Positions 5,906-14,234 of a DNA stretch of 21,214 bases are shown in pieces (within the stretch, counting starts at the first letter, position 1; each line of letters begins with the position of its first letter). The DNA comes from CAZGAH01 sp964523295. Lineage in GTDB: Bacteria > Desulfobacterota > Desulfovibrionia > Desulfovibrionales > Desulfovibrionaceae. The notes below the pieces were generated by a model. That model saw only the letters and a program-made list of their open reading frames with translations, was not told the origin of the DNA and made no database searches. Made by a program: the position numbers and the translations under genes. The DNA is taken from contig CAZGAH010000074.1 in the NCBI GenBank assembly GCA_964523295.1, forward strand, positions 1-21,214, written 5' to 3'.

Positions 5906-6583
5906 ATGATGCGCTACGAATCGTTGCCCAGTTTTGTCCATGAAATGGCGGAATCGCTCGGTCGGGCTATCGATGCCAAAGACCGGTACACCAAGAATCA
6001 TTCGGACGAGGTTGCTGTGCTCGCCTACGCCCTGGCGTTGGAACTGGGCATGACGCCGCAACAGGCCGACGTCATCCATATTGCGGGCCACCTTCACGAT
6101 GTCGGCAAAATTGGCGTACCGGACGCGGTATTGGGCAAGCAGGAGGCGTTATCGCCTGCGGAGTGGGAGCTTATGCGTCGGCACCCTGCGCTGGGCGCGG
6201 CCATACTCTCGCCGGTGGAAATACTGTCGTCCATGGGCGTTCCGGATCTTGTCCTGTGCCATCACGAGCGTTTCGATGGGCGCGGGTATCCGGGAGGACT
6301 GCGTGGCGAGACCATTCCCCCCGGCGCGCGCATCATCGCCGTAGCGGATAGCGTCTCTGCCATGCTCCAGCAGCGCCCCTACCGTCAGGCTCGCAGTTTC
6401 GAATCCGCCTGTCGTGAATTACGTCAGGGGGCCTCCTCGCAATTCGATCCGCGCGTGGTTAATGGCTTTCTGCGCTCACGAGATACCTTTCACGCGCTCA
6501 TTCGTTCGATGCGAGCCAGCGTCGGCGCTTCCCCTCTCGAGGACGCTCCGATAACGTCGTGTGCTGTCGCGGCAAAAAATTAA
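5906..6583 (+). CDS. HD-GYP cyclic-di-GMP phosphodiesterase, Fur-regulated
   Basis: 225 aa, essentially a stand-alone HD-GYP domain with no receiver, PAS or membrane part. Metal and catalytic motifs are intact: an NHS histidine (His32), the HD pair in GHLHDVGKIGVPD (His64/Asp65), RRHP (His93), CHHERFDGRGYPGG (His119/His120 and the GYP at 127-129), and IIAVADSVSAM. HD-GYP proteins hydrolyse c-di-GMP, and some act on other cyclic dinucleotides, using two or three metals, often iron. AAGGAG lies 4 nt before the first of two adjacent ATGs. The Fur-box promoter immediately upstream predicts expression under iron starvation. HD-domain genes are recalled as members of the predicted Fur regulon in Desulfovibrio, which agrees. 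The last 30 residues are low in conserved features. Confidence 0.9.
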   Translation: MMRYESLPSFVHEMAESLGRAIDAKDRYTKNHSDEVAVLAYALALELGMTPQQADVIHIAGHLHDVGKIGVPDAVLGKQEALSPAEWELMRRHPALGAAILSPVEILSSMGVPDLVLCHHERFDGRGYPGGLRGETIPPGARIIAVADSVSAMLQQRPYRQARSFESACRELRQGASSQFDPRVVNGFLRSRDTFHALIRSMRASVGASPLEDAPITSCAVAAKN

Positions 6584-6758
6584 CCGGACAGCAAACACTG
6601 TTCGTATTCGTCAAGATCGCTCTCAATCCCGAAAACGGGGAACGCGGAGAGGGGGACAAAAAAATGCCTGAAGAACAAATCGCTAATTAATTCAATGGAT
6701 TTCAGCTTAGCTATTGGCTGATTGCCGGCACTTGCGTCAGATTTTTCCTACTTGCCGC

Positions 6759-6788
6759 TTGACATTAGCCGGGCTCGCGTTTTTTAAT
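6759..6788 (+). promoter_or_regulatory. sigma70-type promoter for the glutamate synthase operon
   Basis: TTGACA at 6759-6764, an 18-bp spacer and TTTAAT at 6783-6788 (five of six to TATAAT), 42 bp before the first start codon. No Fur-like dyad overlaps it. Confidence 0.5.
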
Positions 6789-6830
6789 TCCCCCCTTCGT
6801 TAACCTTTCTTTTCGGGAGATGCCACGAGA

Positions 6831-7961
6831 ATGTGCCGTTTATTCGGAATCACCAGCAGCGAACCGATCTCTCCCATGCGCGCCATTGAGGCCTTGAACG
6901 TCATGAAAGAAGGCCATGACGGTTCCGGCGTGGGACTGTTCCTGACCGGGCTGGGCGGGCCTTTTGCGCAAATGCGGGATGCGCCGATTCTGTCGGGCAT
7001 CTTTACCGAGGCCGGCCTGCGCCGTCTGAACCAATATATGATGGACCTGGGCTTTTCGCCCAGGCACAGCGTGCTCTATACTCCGAAGCAGCGTCCTCCG
7101 GCAGGTACGCCCATACGGGGAACCTATGTCGCCCGTTCCTATCTGCCACCTGAGCGCTGGGCCGATCTGGACAAGGAGACGCAGGAGCGGATGCTCGTGG
7201 GCGCGAGGCTTGAGCTTCGCCGCCTGGGCGAGGCCGAAGGCGACATGATGGTCTTCAGTTTCTGGCCGGACGTCATCATGATCAAGGAGGTCGGTGATCC
7301 GCTCGAGATTGCCGAGTATCTGCAACTTGACCGTACGGACTTCCTGGCGCGCTGCATCCTGGCGCAAGGGCGGCAGAACACCAACTACGCCATCAATCTT
7401 TATGCCTGCCACCCGTTCTTCATCCAGGGCATCAGCACCATGACCAACGGCGAGAATACCGCGTTCGTGCCCATCCGCGAATACCTGGCCTCGCGCAATG
7501 TACTCGGGTACGAGGGGTATCAGTCCGACTCCGAAGTCTTCACCCATATTTTACACTATACGCTCAACCAGCTGAATCTATCCCTCGAGCACTACAAACA
7601 CATCATAACGCCGCTGAGCGACGCGGAAATCGCGCCGCATCCGGACGCAGCGCTGCTCAGGGCGCTCAAGCAGAGCTGCCGCAAGCTCATCATCGACGGT
7701 CCGAACTGTGTCATCGGCTGTCTGCCGGACAAAACCATGTTCATGGTCCAGGACCGCAAGAAGCTGCGTCCCGGGGTTGTCGGCGGACGTCCAGGCCTGT
7801 TCGCCTTTTCTTCCGAAATCTGCGGCCTTGACGCCGCCATTCCGGATCGGGATAAAGACAAGGATTTCCAGCCTATGTATCTGGAGACGGCGTATGTCCG
7901 TCCCGACTGCCAGGAGGTTGTTCGATGCAATCAGCGCGACTCATTACCCCGTCTACACTAG
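6831..7961 (+). CDS. glutamate synthase glutaminase (class II amidotransferase) subunit
   Basis: 376 aa. The protein begins MCRLFGI: Cys2, exposed after Met removal, is the N-terminal nucleophile of class II (Ntn) glutamine amidotransferases and releases ammonia from glutamine. The domain spans most of the chain, with MKEGHDGSGVGLF early on and a TNGEN motif near residue 207 matching the substrate-loop NG of this class. In E. coli-type glutamate synthase this domain is the N-terminus of GltB; here it is a separate subunit, as in archaeal and many anaerobe enzymes. GGGAG lies 11 nt upstream. The 3' end overlaps the next gene by 37 nt, and the ferredoxin-GltB and GltD-type genes follow on the same strand, so it is almost certainly the glutaminase of this complex. 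Confidence 0.88.
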   Translation: MCRLFGITSSEPISPMRAIEALNVMKEGHDGSGVGLFLTGLGGPFAQMRDAPILSGIFTEAGLRRLNQYMMDLGFSPRHSVLYTPKQRPPAGTPIRGTYVARSYLPPERWADLDKETQERMLVGARLELRRLGEAEGDMMVFSFWPDVIMIKEVGDPLEIAEYLQLDRTDFLARCILAQGRQNTNYAINLYACHPFFIQGISTMTNGENTAFVPIREYLASRNVLGYEGYQSDSEVFTHILHYTLNQLNLSLEHYKHIITPLSDAEIAPHPDAALLRALKQSCRKLIIDGPNCVIGCLPDKTMFMVQDRKKLRPGVVGGRPGLFAFSSEICGLDAAIPDRDKDKDFQPMYLETAYVRPDCQEVVRCNQRDSLPRLH

Positions 7962-9559
7962 GCGTCAAGGATCTGCCCTGGCAGATTGACTGGGACATCC
8001 AGACCTGCACGCTGTGCGGCCGCTGCACGGCGGTCTGTCCTGTCAACGCCATTGAACTCGGGGTGTTTCGCAAGCGTACGATCATGACGGCGCCAGGCCT
8101 CAAAGAGAAACCGTCTACGGAGAGCGGCGTCTATTATGGCATCCGGCAGCGGACCGATCCGGCCTACGCCTGCATCGGTTGCAGCATGTGCAACATGGTC
8201 TGCCCGAACAATGCCATTCACGTGGCGCGGGACAACGAATCCACCACCTTGAAATTCCATAATAACCGGGGCGGAAACCCGCGTACCCGGGGTGGACGGC
8301 GCAACTCCTCCGAGAGTCTGCTCGACCAGATCAAATTCATTCGCATTTCCATGTTGACCGACCCGGCCCTGGACGCCGGACGGCATGAGTTCGAGCTGAA
8401 TACGCAGCTCGGACGCGTGTTGCCTCCTGAGCGGCGATTGCAGGCCTTTGACCGGCAGGAGTGGACGCCGCCCGTACGCGATATCTACCCCTTGATCATC
8501 GGTGCCATGTCCTTCGGCGCGCTCTCCCCCAACATGTGGGAAGGGTTGCAAATGGCGGTGGCCTATCTGAACGAGGAGCTGGGCATGCCCGTACGCATGT
8601 GTACCGGCGAAGGCGGCTGTCCGCCCCGGCTCCTGCGCTCGCGCTTTCTCAAGTACGTGATTCTTCAGATTGCCAGCGGATATTTCGGGTGGGACGAAAT
8701 CATCCACGCCATACCGGAAATGAAAGAAGATCCCTGCGCCATCGAAATCAAGTACGGCCAGGGCGCCAAACCCGGCGATGGCGGCCTGCTGATGTGGTAC
8801 AAGGTCAACAAGCTCATATCCGCGATACGCGGCGTACCCAGGGGCATCAGCCTGCCCAGCCCGCCGACGCATCAGACCCAGTACTCCATCGAGGAATCGG
8901 TAGCCAAGATGATCCAGTCCATGAGCATGGCCTGGGGATTCCGCGTGCCGGTGTATCCGAAGATATCAGCCTCGTCCACGTCCCTGGCCGTGCTCAACAA
9001 CCTGACCCGCAACCCCTACGCCGCGGGTCTGGCCATCGACGGCGAGGACGGCGGAACGGGCGCAGCCTATAACATCTCCATGAATCACATGGGCTATCCC
9101 ATCGCCAGCAACCTGCGCGACTGCTACCTCAACCTGGTGGCCCAGGGGCGTCAGAACGAGATACCGCTCATTGTCGGCGGCGGCATCGGCAAGCACGGCA
9201 ATCTGGCTGCCAACGCCGCGGCCCTGATCATGCTCGGGGCCAGCGCCGTGCAGTCGGGCAAGTATATCATGCAGGCCGGCGCCGGCTGCGTCGGTTCCGA
9301 AGGCGACCGCTGCAACGTCTGCAACCTCGGCGTATGTCCCAAGGGCATCACCTCGCAGGATCCCAGACTGTACCGCCGGCTGGACCCGGAACGCGTCGCG
9401 GAGCGCGTGGTGGATCTCTACCTGGCCTTCGACACGGAGCTGAAAAAAATCGTCGCGCCCCTTGGCCGGTCAACTTCGCTGCCTGTCGGCATGTCCGACG
9501 CGCTTGGCATCGCAAATTATCACGCCGCCGAGCGTCTGCAGATCAAATACGTCGTCTGA
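7925..9559 (+). CDS. gltB: glutamate synthase large subunit core with N-terminal ferredoxin domain
   Basis: 544 aa. Two [4Fe-4S] motifs open the protein: Cys28-x2-Cys31-x2-Cys34-x3-Cys38-Pro and Cys83-x2-Cys86-x2-Cys89-x3-Cys93-Pro. Then comes the FMN-binding (beta/alpha)8 synthase domain, with GAMSFGALS, GEGGCPPR, EIKYGQGAKPGDGG, EDGGTGAA and IVGGGIGKHG. Near the end, CNVCNLGVCPKGI (Cys463, 466, 471) is the counterpart of the [3Fe-4S] motif. This is the archaeal-type GltB: it condenses ammonia with 2-oxoglutarate and reduces the product to glutamate using electrons delivered through the clusters. The glutaminase and GXGXG domains are on the neighbouring genes. AGGAGGT six bases before the ATG, inside the previous gene, fixes the start and implies coupled translation. 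Confidence 0.92.
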   Translation: MQSARLITPSTLGVKDLPWQIDWDIQTCTLCGRCTAVCPVNAIELGVFRKRTIMTAPGLKEKPSTESGVYYGIRQRTDPAYACIGCSMCNMVCPNNAIHVARDNESTTLKFHNNRGGNPRTRGGRRNSSESLLDQIKFIRISMLTDPALDAGRHEFELNTQLGRVLPPERRLQAFDRQEWTPPVRDIYPLIIGAMSFGALSPNMWEGLQMAVAYLNEELGMPVRMCTGEGGCPPRLLRSRFLKYVILQIASGYFGWDEIIHAIPEMKEDPCAIEIKYGQGAKPGDGGLLMWYKVNKLISAIRGVPRGISLPSPPTHQTQYSIEESVAKMIQSMSMAWGFRVPVYPKISASSTSLAVLNNLTRNPYAAGLAIDGEDGGTGAAYNISMNHMGYPIASNLRDCYLNLVAQGRQNEIPLIVGGGIGKHGNLAANAAALIMLGASAVQSGKYIMQAGAGCVGSEGDRCNVCNLGVCPKGITSQDPRLYRRLDPERVAERVVDLYLAFDTELKKIVAPLGRSTSLPVGMSDALGIANYHAAERLQIKYVV

Positions 9560-9623
9560 CGCCAATGCGGGCGGCAATCCAACGGGAAAACGGACCTCAG
9601 CGGTCCTGGTTCGGAGAAGAGTA

Positions 9624-11957
9624 ATGGGCAACGAGAATACAACACGCATCGCGGGCATTGAAAACGGCCAGCGCGTGGAGTCCCGCATCCTTGAAGAACG
9701 GATACAGCGCGCCGTGAGCGAAGGCGCCCGTGTTCTGGAAATCGAGGCCTGCGGGCAGCATGGTCTGGGCGGCCGGCTCTCGGCCTCGCGGGAAGAGCCG
9801 GTCACCGTGCGCGTCCTCGGCTCCTCGGGGCAACGCGCCGGGTCGCTCGGCTATCCGGGGACCCGCATCGAGATACTGGGCCCGGCGTCGGACGACGTCG
9901 GCTGGCTCAATGCCGGGTCGGAAATCATCGTCCACGGCAACGCCTCCAACGGCTGCGGCAACGGCATGGCCCAGGGCACAATCATGATCGGCGGGAACAT
10001 CGGCGCCCGCGGCATGACCATGACCAAAACCAACCCGCGCTTCGCCCCGCCCGAACTCTGGGTGCTCGGCTCCGCCGGCGACTACTTCGCGGAGTTCATG
10101 GCCGGCGGCATCGCCGTCATCTGCGGGCACAATCCGCAAGACCCGAGCAATGTGCTCGGCTATCGCCCCTGCGTCGGGATGGTCGGAGGGAAAATTTTCG
10201 TGCGCGGGCCGCAACAGGGTTTTTCGCAGGGCGACGCCCGGCTCGAGGTCATCGACGACGCGACCTGGGAATGGCTGCGCGCCCATCTTGCGGCCTTTCT
10301 GAAGGCCATCGACAAGCCGTCGCTCCAGGATGCGCTGACGCAACGCCAGGACTGGCAGCTTATCGTGGCCCGCTCGCCCATGGAACGGAAGGGGAAGGCC
10401 CGTCGCTCGATGCAGGAATTCCGGTCCAGGGTCTGGGACGCGGAACTCGGCCGGGGCGGCCTGATCGGCGATCTGACCGACGCGGACCGCAGCCCCGTCC
10501 CGCTCGTCGTCACCGGCGAACTCCGACGCTTCGTCCCGGTCTGGGAAAATGCCAAATACGCCGCACCCTGCCAGAATGCCTGCCCTACGGGGATGCCGGT
10601 TCAGGAGCGCTGGCGGCTCGTCCGCGCCGGTCTGATCGACGAGGCCGTGGATCTGGCCCTGGCCTACACGCCGTTCCCGGCCACCGTCTGCGGCTACCTC
10701 TGTCCCAACCTGTGCATGCAAGGCTGCACGCGACAGCTCGGGTCGCTCAAACCTGTGGATATCACCCTGCTGGGAAAGGCCGGTCTCGCGGCCCGTACGC
10801 CCGACCTGCCGCCATTGTCCGGCAAGCGCGTGGCCGTCATCGGCGGCGGTCCTGGCGGCATCTCCGTGGCCTGGCAACTGCGGCTCAAGGGACACGAAGC
10901 GGTGATCTTCGATCTGGACAAGACCCTGGGCGGCAAAATCGCCTCGGTCATCCCGAACAGCCGCGTTCCCCGCGAGGTTGTCGACGCCGAACTCGAGCGC
11001 GTGCGCCAGGTATTGCCGCATGTACATCTGCAGCAGAAACTCAGCCGTGACGAATTCGAAACGCTGTGCAGCGATTTCGACTTCCTCGTCATCGCGGCCG
11101 GAGCTCAGAAGCCGCGCATNNNNNNNNNNATCCCCGGGCACGAGCGCGCCACCACGGCCCTGAAGTTCCTGCGCGAGAGCAAGGCAGGCACGGTACATGT
11201 CGGCAAGACCGTGGTCATCGTCGGCGCCGGCAATGTCGGCTGCGACGTGGCGACCGAGGCGGCGCGCGCCGGCGCTACCTCCATTACGCTCGTCGACATC
11301 CAGAAACCCGCCGCTTTCGGCAAGGAGAAGGAAGAGGCCGAGCAGGCCGGCGCGAAATTCCGCTGGCCCTGCTTCTCCAAGGAAATCACCCCGGAGGGCC
11401 TGCTGCTCACAACAGGCGAACTCCTGCCCGCGGATACGGTCGTCTTCGCCATCGGCGACGCACCTGACCTCGACTTTCTGCCGGAACGCATCGCCACGGA
11501 CCGGGGATTCGTCGTGGTCAACGACGAGCAGCAGACCACGGATCACCAGATATTCGCCATCGGCGACATCGTCCGCCCCGGCCTGCTGACCGACGCCATC
11601 GGCGCAGGCAGGAAGGCGGCCCGGACCATCGACGACATCATCCAGGGGCGCCGGCCGCAGACCGACACCCGGCGCATGATCGATTACGAGCGGATGACCC
11701 TGGAACACTTCGACCCGCGCATCCAACGCTTCAACGACCTGCGCCAGTGCGGCGACGAATGCGCCTCTTGCGGTACCTGTCGGGATTGCGGCCTGTGCGA
11801 GGCCATTTGTCCCGAAGGTGCCATTACGCGCCGTTCGCTCCCCAACAGCGGCTTCGAAATGGTATCCGACCCGGCCCGCTGCATCGGGTGCGGCTTCTGC
11901 GCCAACGCCTGCCCGTGCGGCGTCTGGAGCCTGTGCGAAAACAGCCCGTTGGAATGA
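9624..11957 (+). CDS. glutamate synthase fusion: GXGXG domain + GltD-like NAD(P)H oxidoreductase + ferredoxin
   Basis: About 777 aa, interrupted by a 10-N gap that keeps the frame. Residues 1-215 are the GXGXG beta-helix that closes GltB (repeated NGCGNGMAQG, GGNIGARGM, GGIAVICG, GMVGGKIFV turns). Residues 310-385 hold the cysteine-rich helical domain of GltD (NACPTGMPV, CGYLCPNLCMQGC) that binds two [4Fe-4S]. A FAD Rossmann motif (RVAVIGGGPGG) begins near 401 and a second nucleotide-binding motif (VVIVGAGNVG) near 530. The last 70 residues form a further ferredoxin (CASCGTCRDCGLCEAICPEG and CIGCGFCANACPCG). It should take electrons from NAD(P)H or ferredoxin and pass them to GltB. The ATG at 9624 follows GGAGAAG; a 54-codon upstream extension overlaps gltB and is rejected. 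Confidence 0.88.
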   Translation: MGNENTTRIAGIENGQRVESRILEERIQRAVSEGARVLEIEACGQHGLGGRLSASREEPVTVRVLGSSGQRAGSLGYPGTRIEILGPASDDVGWLNAGSEIIVHGNASNGCGNGMAQGTIMIGGNIGARGMTMTKTNPRFAPPELWVLGSAGDYFAEFMAGGIAVICGHNPQDPSNVLGYRPCVGMVGGKIFVRGPQQGFSQGDARLEVIDDATWEWLRAHLAAFLKAIDKPSLQDALTQRQDWQLIVARSPMERKGKARRSMQEFRSRVWDAELGRGGLIGDLTDADRSPVPLVVTGELRRFVPVWENAKYAAPCQNACPTGMPVQERWRLVRAGLIDEAVDLALAYTPFPATVCGYLCPNLCMQGCTRQLGSLKPVDITLLGKAGLAARTPDLPPLSGKRVAVIGGGPGGISVAWQLRLKGHEAVIFDLDKTLGGKIASVIPNSRVPREVVDAELERVRQVLPHVHLQQKLSRDEFETLCSDFDFLVIAAGAQKPRXXXXIPGHERATTALKFLRESKAGTVHVGKTVVIVGAGNVGCDVATEAARAGATSITLVDIQKPAAFGKEKEEAEQAGAKFRWPCFSKEITPEGLLLTTGELLPADTVVFAIGDAPDLDFLPERIATDRGFVVVNDEQQTTDHQIFAIGDIVRPGLLTDAIGAGRKAARTIDDIIQGRRPQTDTRRMIDYERMTLEHFDPRIQRFNDLRQCGDECASCGTCRDCGLCEAICPEGAITRRSLPNSGFEMVSDPARCIGCGFCANACPCGVWSLCENSPLE
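11120..11129. other. assembly gap of 10 N inside the glutamate synthase fusion gene
   Basis: Ten unknown bases between the QKPR and IPGHE codons. The frame is the same on both sides and the homologous position in GltD-like proteins has about four residues, so the gap hides little. Confidence 0.95.
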
Positions 11958-12322
11958 CCGGTTACGACAGACAACACGTCAATATACATAGCCTGCTATG
12001 TTCATCGAGAAAAGCGATCTGACGTACTGGATGCGCATTCACACCCTCTGAGCTGCGTAACGCCGAATGAGGTTTATTTGAAAATAATGCGTCATGCNNN
12101 NNNNNNNTGCAGCCTGATCAAAAAATGGTAAAGTGTCCCACCGGCCAGCGTCATAGGGATTGCAGCAACGGCATTGTCACAATTCGTGCCGTCCGCAAGC
12201 CCTGCACCGCCGGCCTGGTGGGTAGCCAAGGGCAAAGATCATCGCAAGCTTTTACGGAATACGCGCCAACGGGCAGATGACCTGAGATAAAGAGCCCCTT
12301 ACACCGACAGCGAGAAATATCT
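11958..12322. other. intergenic region between converging operons, with an assembly gap
   Basis: 365 bp separate the convergent glutamate synthase and feo-cluster operons. No gene longer than about 50 codons, tRNA or clear T-tailed terminator is seen. The part after the gap (12108-12290) has coding-like GC content, and short frames run through it on both strands without ribosome sites. The ten Ns at 12098-12107 may hide a larger missing segment. Confidence 0.6.
12098..12107. other. assembly gap of 10 N
   Basis: Unknown bases in the intergenic region. The real length may differ from ten, so the two sides need not be contiguous. Confidence 0.95.
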
Positions 12323-12523
12323 TTATTTTCGGCTCAGCTCAATCCCGGCCGTCTCCAGGACAGTCTCTTCCCCGGTCGCGTCGTCCGAGCCCGTATCGAG
12401 CCGGAATTCTCCACCCCGGCGCTCATTTTCTTGTCCGTCAGATTGCGCAAAGAAACCGCTAATCGCCTTACGCAGAAATGATCCCGCGTCGCCGCCGCTA
12501 ATGCTGCTGAATTGGGAAACCAT
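12323..12523 (-). CDS. small acidic hypothetical protein
   Basis: 66 aa with no recognised family. An N-terminal part with an amphipathic stretch (SFLRKAISGFFAQ) is followed by a disordered acidic tail rich in Gly, Asp and Glu. There is no signal peptide and no cysteine. AGGAGGT lies five bases before the ATG, and the ATG shares its A with the TGA stop of the DUF2325 gene, a one-base overlap typical of translational coupling. These two signals argue for a real gene despite its size. It is the last gene of the feo-associated cluster. Confidence 0.6.
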   Translation of the reverse strand: MVSQFSSISGGDAGSFLRKAISGFFAQSDGQENERRGGEFRLDTGSDDATGEETVLETAGIELSRK

Positions 12524-13728
12524 CAGGACCTCCTCTCGGTTATCGGGTTCGCGGACAGCTCATCCAGACTGCGGAGCAGGCTGGAAAGACCGGAGCTGCG
12601 CAACAGCTTGCACGGGGTCAGGTTGTGCCTGCATGCCTCCTTCACGCGCAGGCAGGCGTCATGGCTCACGCAATCGACGGGACAGAGCACGGCGTCCACG
12701 TTGCCGAGCAGCCCGGGCAGCTGGTGCCGGCTCTGCTCCAGGCCGCCATCATGGTGAACGAACTCCCCGCCCTCGCGTTCCACGAGCGCCCGGTAATGTT
12801 GCACGAGATTGGCGCGACCGCCGACGTAGAGGATACGCTTGCCGCACAGACGCGGGCCAGGGCATTCGTCGGTTCCTGCCTTATCGCACGCGGACAAAGG
12901 ACAATTGCGGCACTCGTGCTCCCCGACCAGGCGCGCGCACTCCGCTTCCAGAAAATCCTTCTCGGCCTGTTTCTCCGCAAGCTCCCGGGAAAGATGGGAC
13001 AGCCGACGGGAAAAGGCCTCGTTCCGGCGCGTCAGCGTTTCATTGGTCGAGCGCAGTTCGAGCAACATGACCGTCTGCGAACCCAGCGCACGCTGCAAGG
13101 CCTGGTTCTCCTGGCGCAAGGCCTCGGTCCCCTGCTCCTTACCGGCCGTGCGCGCCGTCTCCAACTCCTTGGCCAGACTCGTCAGCTTTTTCCTGAGTTC
13201 GGCTTTTTCCGCAGCCATGGTCCGCAGACGCGTACGAAATGCTGAAACCGTCGCCGCGTACCTGCGCTCCTGCTCGGCAAGACGAGTTTCGAGCGCGGAC
13301 AGACGCCGGATGTCGGCCCGATTGGCCGCGCCGACGAGATGGGAAAGCATGTGTACCTCGCCAAACACTCTGGACAGCAGGGCGGACGTCGCCTGCGGGT
13401 GCGTCAACACGGCCCAGTACGGTCCGGGTATGTCGCCCCGCTCGCGGGCCTGCTGCCAGAGCGCGAGCAACTGCTCCGCGTCGCTTGCAGCGCTGAATTG
13501 ACGCAGCACCGCCGCGTATTTCCGGTTCAACGCCTTGTTTACGGCCTTGGCCACGGGGCCCGGCCGTCCGGACAGCTTGACGAACGTCGCGTGAACGGTG
13601 AACTCGTCGGCAGCGGGCGGCAGCGAAAGATTCGTCTTCCGGCCCAGCCTGCGCAGTTCCTCCAGGCTCAGACAGGTCCCGATGACCGAGCACTGACAGT
13701 CGGATAATTCCCAGATTGCGCGTCGCAT
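12523..13728 (-). CDS. DUF2325 coiled-coil protein with cysteine cluster
   Basis: 401 aa, cytoplasmic. The N-terminal part has CQCSVIGTCLSLEELRRLGRK and later GEVHMLSHLVGAANRADIRR, both typical of the long proteobacterial DUF2325 proteins. A coiled coil spans about residues 155-285. A cysteine-rich segment (CRNCPLSACDK, ECPGPRLCG) follows and leads into the C-terminal DUF2325 domain: RILYVGGRANLVQHYRALVE, HHDGG, VLCPVDCVSHDACLRVKEAC and a final CKLLRSSGLSSL. The cysteines could bind metal or an Fe-S cluster, but no biochemical function is established for the family. The ATG at 13728 is preceded by AGGGAGGGG; a 51-codon upstream extension into the neighbouring gene is rejected. The gene lies 13 bp after the helical-repeat gene in the same operon. 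Confidence 0.82.
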   Translation of the reverse strand: MRRAIWELSDCQCSVIGTCLSLEELRRLGRKTNLSLPPAADEFTVHATFVKLSGRPGPVAKAVNKALNRKYAAVLRQFSAASDAEQLLALWQQARERGDIPGPYWAVLTHPQATSALLSRVFGEVHMLSHLVGAANRADIRRLSALETRLAEQERRYAATVSAFRTRLRTMAAEKAELRKKLTSLAKELETARTAGKEQGTEALRQENQALQRALGSQTVMLLELRSTNETLTRRNEAFSRRLSHLSRELAEKQAEKDFLEAECARLVGEHECRNCPLSACDKAGTDECPGPRLCGKRILYVGGRANLVQHYRALVEREGGEFVHHDGGLEQSRHQLPGLLGNVDAVLCPVDCVSHDACLRVKEACRHNLTPCKLLRSSGLSSLLRSLDELSANPITERRS

Positions 13729-13741
13729 TTGCCCCTCCCTG

Positions 13742-14134
13742 TCAAGCCGCCAGGACTTGCCCGCGGCGCTTTGCATCGTCGGCTCCTGCATCGAAACACA
13801 TCCGGACGTTGTCCCCGGACCTGGGCAGGTCGACACGTTCCACAGAATGAAAATTGGTTTGCAACAGCGAAAACAGGGCATTGTCGCAGCCCACGCGCCG
13901 GGCGACCAGGCCCAGTGCCCGGGCCAGCTGTCGTTGCGCCAGACGTCGACGCCCGCTCAACGCCAGCACCAGGGCGACGTTGTTGCGAATCTTCGCTTCG
14001 TGCAGCAAGGACTGCCGACGCAGGCTTTCCCGCAGGGCCAATCCCAGCAGCACGAGCGCAGCGCGGTGCTCGCCCTCACGGTGCAGGCGCATGGCCAGTC
14101 TATTCAAGAGCGTCATGGTCTTGGCGGCGCACAT
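13742..14134 (-). CDS. small helical-repeat (TPR-like) protein
   Basis: 130 aa. The helix pairs LLNRLAMRLHREGEHRAALV, EAKIRNNVALVLALSGRRRL and AQRQLARALGLVARRVG have the spacing and small/large residue pattern of tetratricopeptide repeats; about two and a half repeats would fit. The C-terminal 40 residues, starting at the conserved-looking HSVERVDLP, are less regular. No signal peptide. AAAGGAG lies seven bases before the ATG. It sits between the DUF4198-like gene (100-bp gap containing a hairpin) and the DUF2325 gene (13-bp gap), and probably acts with the latter. No function can be assigned beyond protein-protein interaction. Confidence 0.6.
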   Translation of the reverse strand: MCAAKTMTLLNRLAMRLHREGEHRAALVLLGLALRESLRRQSLLHEAKIRNNVALVLALSGRRRLAQRQLARALGLVARRVGCDNALFSLLQTNFHSVERVDLPRSGDNVRMCFDAGADDAKRRGQVLAA

Positions 14135-14176
14135 GTCGGTCTCCTTTGCTCAATGGCGCGTCATCTAGTTTCGAGG

Positions 14177-14205
14177 GGGCCGGCGACAGGGAATGCCGCC
14201 GGCCC
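14177..14205 (-). terminator. GC-rich hairpin after the DUF4198-like gene
   Basis: A perfect 9-bp stem, GGGCCGGCG with CGCCGGCCC, around an 11-base loop, beginning about 30 bp beyond the DUF4198-like stop. No T-tract follows on the minus strand, so it may attenuate or stabilise transcripts and let some read-through reach the TPR and DUF2325 genes, which show no promoter of their own. Confidence 0.4.
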
Positions 14206-14234
14206 GGGCCAGGGTTAAGGAGGAGGGAAATTTC

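Noticed and set aside
6628..6650. CCCGAAAACGGGG as a third copy of the 22-bp element or as a terminator
   Set aside because: It shares only the GC-rich core, not the ATTWTTCGGG half, and its 4-bp stem without a T-tract is too weak for a terminator.
9462..9623. 54-codon N-terminal extension of the glutamate synthase fusion
   Set aside because: It overlaps gltB out of frame and the GXGXG homology starts after the ATG at 9624.
9597..11726. 709-codon open frame on the minus strand opposite the glutamate synthase fusion
   Set aside because: It mirrors the codon pattern of the real plus-strand gene in GC-rich DNA, has no family resemblance and crosses the same N gap.
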